From NCBI GenBank assembly GCA_002496485.1, contig DAJW01000036.1, forward strand, positions 1 through 25,249: DNA of 25,249 nt, read 5' to 3'. Origin of the DNA: Euryarchaeota archaeon UBA36. GTDB lineage: Archaea; Thermoplasmatota; Poseidoniia; Poseidoniales; Thalassarchaeaceae. Position numbers and translations under genes: made by a program. Below, piece after piece: positions 24,288 to 25,249 of this stretch; within the stretch, counting starts at the first letter, position 1; the number at the start of each line of letters is the position of its first letter. The notes beneath the pieces are model-generated. The model saw only the letters and a list, made by a program, of their open reading frames with translations. It did not search any database and was not told where the DNA came from.

Positions 24288-25249
24288 ATGGATATTATGG
24301 CAGAGATGTGGATTTCTATGGGCCCGCAGCACCCTATGACTCACGGACTTTGGACTCTAAAGGTCAAGGTAGATGGTGAAACAGTAGTAGATACAGAACC
24401 TGATTTAGGATATATCCATAGGGGTGTAGAGAAGATTTGTGAATCTAGAGATTTTACACAGATTACTACTTATTGTGATCGGCTCTGTTATGCGAGCGCA
24501 AATACATGGTCCCATTCATACATTTATGCTGTTGAAGATCTTCTAGAAGTTGAAGTTCCAGAAAGAGCAGAATATATACGATTAATCGCAGTAGAATTAC
24601 AACGCATTGCATCCCACTTGATGTGGCTAGGTGCTTATGCTCCAGACATTGGAAATTTGACAATAATGGTTTGGGGACTCAGAGAAAGAGAGATGATGAT
24701 GGATCTTCTACAAGAATTAGGTGGCTCCAGAATGCACTATAATTTCCCTAGAGTTGGTGGAGTTAAGCGAGATCTACCTCACGGATTTGCACAGAGAGCT
24801 AGGGCAAAAGTTTCATTATTCTTAAACAGAATTCAAGAATATGAAGCACTTTATGACGAGAGTACAATTTTCCTAATTAGAACTCAAGGTGTTGGATATG
24901 CTAAACCCGAAGAAATGGTAAATCATGGAGTTTCTGGACCAAATCTACGTGCTGGAGGAGTAAATTACGATGTCAGACAAGCACATCCGTATTCGGTATA
25001 TCATGAACTAGATTGGGAACCACCAGTAGAAAGGCCCTCAATAAAGGGGGCAGATTGCTATGATCGATATAGAGTGAGAATCGAAGAAATGCGTACTAGT
25101 GCTAACCTCATATTAGAGGCATTGGACAGAATTCCGGGTGGTTCAGATACATATCATGAACCTGGAGATCCGATGATTATAGGAAAATCACCATCTAGGG
25201 CTCCTGAAGGAACATCTGGATTTCACCATTTTGAAGATAGCCGAGGAGA
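24288..25249 (+). CDS. nuoD: NADH-quinone oxidoreductase subunit D (3' end outside window)
   Basis: The first 320 codons of the 49-kDa subunit, open to the window edge without a stop. Recognisable parts: MGPQHPMTHG with the quinone-site His15 (Thermus His38), DLGYIHRGVEK, then DRLCYASAN with Tyr68, which aligns with Thermus Tyr87, the other quinone ligand. ELQRIASHLMWLG, GLREREMMMDL, RVGGVKRDLP and GPNLRAGGVNYDVR follow in family order. Together with NuoB it forms the quinone-binding pocket of complex I. The start is ATG 24288, one base after the nuoC stop; a second in-frame ATG at 24297 would remove three residues and cannot be excluded. About 50-60 residues and the stop are missing, judged from the usual family length. 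Confidence 0.95.
   Translation, partial: MDIMAEMWISMGPQHPMTHGLWTLKVKVDGETVVDTEPDLGYIHRGVEKICESRDFTQITTYCDRLCYASANTWSHSYIYAVEDLLEVEVPERAEYIRLIAVELQRIASHLMWLGAYAPDIGNLTIMVWGLREREMMMDLLQELGGSRMHYNFPRVGGVKRDLPHGFAQRARAKVSLFLNRIQEYEALYDESTIFLIRTQGVGYAKPEEMVNHGVSGPNLRAGGVNYDVRQAHPYSVYHELDWEPPVERPSIKGADCYDRYRVRIEEMRTSANLILEALDRIPGGSDTYHEPGDPMIIGKSPSRAPEGTSGFHHFEDSRG

Overview
The window is AT-rich archaeal DNA, most likely from an uncultured marine Thermoplasmatota lineage (Marine Group II / Ca. Poseidoniales or a close relative). Support: an archaeal/eukaryotic-type ribosomal protein L15e; TATA boxes 25-30 nt upstream of several starts; Shine-Dalgarno sites written as GGTGAT; an archaeal SerK-like protein; a run of very large secreted, Ig-rich, single-anchor surface proteins; and a complex I operon beginning nuoA-B-C-D. 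The lineage is inferred: there is no rRNA gene here and no search was possible.

Layout. 1-1226: start of an outward-facing gene on the minus strand (only 16 codons present), a 33-residue zinc-ribbon mini-protein, and a DMT/EamA transporter (minus). 1368-5139: a small lipoprotein, then a group that looks like a metal-handling locus: a COG0523/CobW GTPase with an added C-terminal beta domain, a previously uncalled 43-residue mini-protein ending in a Cys/Gly tail (both minus), and a divergent 584-residue TPR protein that also ends in a Cys-rich tail. 5195-6937: an acyltransferase-3 membrane enzyme convergent with a minimal SerK/ParB-like protein. 7003-7892: ribosomal protein L15e and a PRC-barrel protein. 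7960-22484: five same-strand genes, four of them very large, building the cell surface: a PKD-type protein with a cytoplasmic zinc ribbon, a 1456-residue secreted protein, a small membrane protein directly behind it, a KP-43-like subtilisin on a long membrane-anchored stalk, and a COG1470-like membrane protein with Cys-paired Ig modules. 22570-end: nuoA, nuoB, nuoC and the 5' part of nuoD, whose leader can fold over its own Shine-Dalgarno site.

How the parts fit. The CobW / Cys-tail / TPR group shares a regulatory region rich in palindromes and its products share unusual Cys and His content, so metal (probably zinc) delivery is a reasonable but unproven reading. The surface cluster suggests protein degradation and binding outside the cell, as expected for a protein-consuming marine heterotroph, with anchoring through C-terminal helices. 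The complex I genes are tightly packed (overlaps or gaps of about 1-11 nt), have the N2 cluster and quinone-site residues intact, and show one notable substitution in NuoA. Coding density is high; no stretch above 300 bases lacks a gene. I saw no tRNA, rRNA, CRISPR array, insertion sequence or phage gene.
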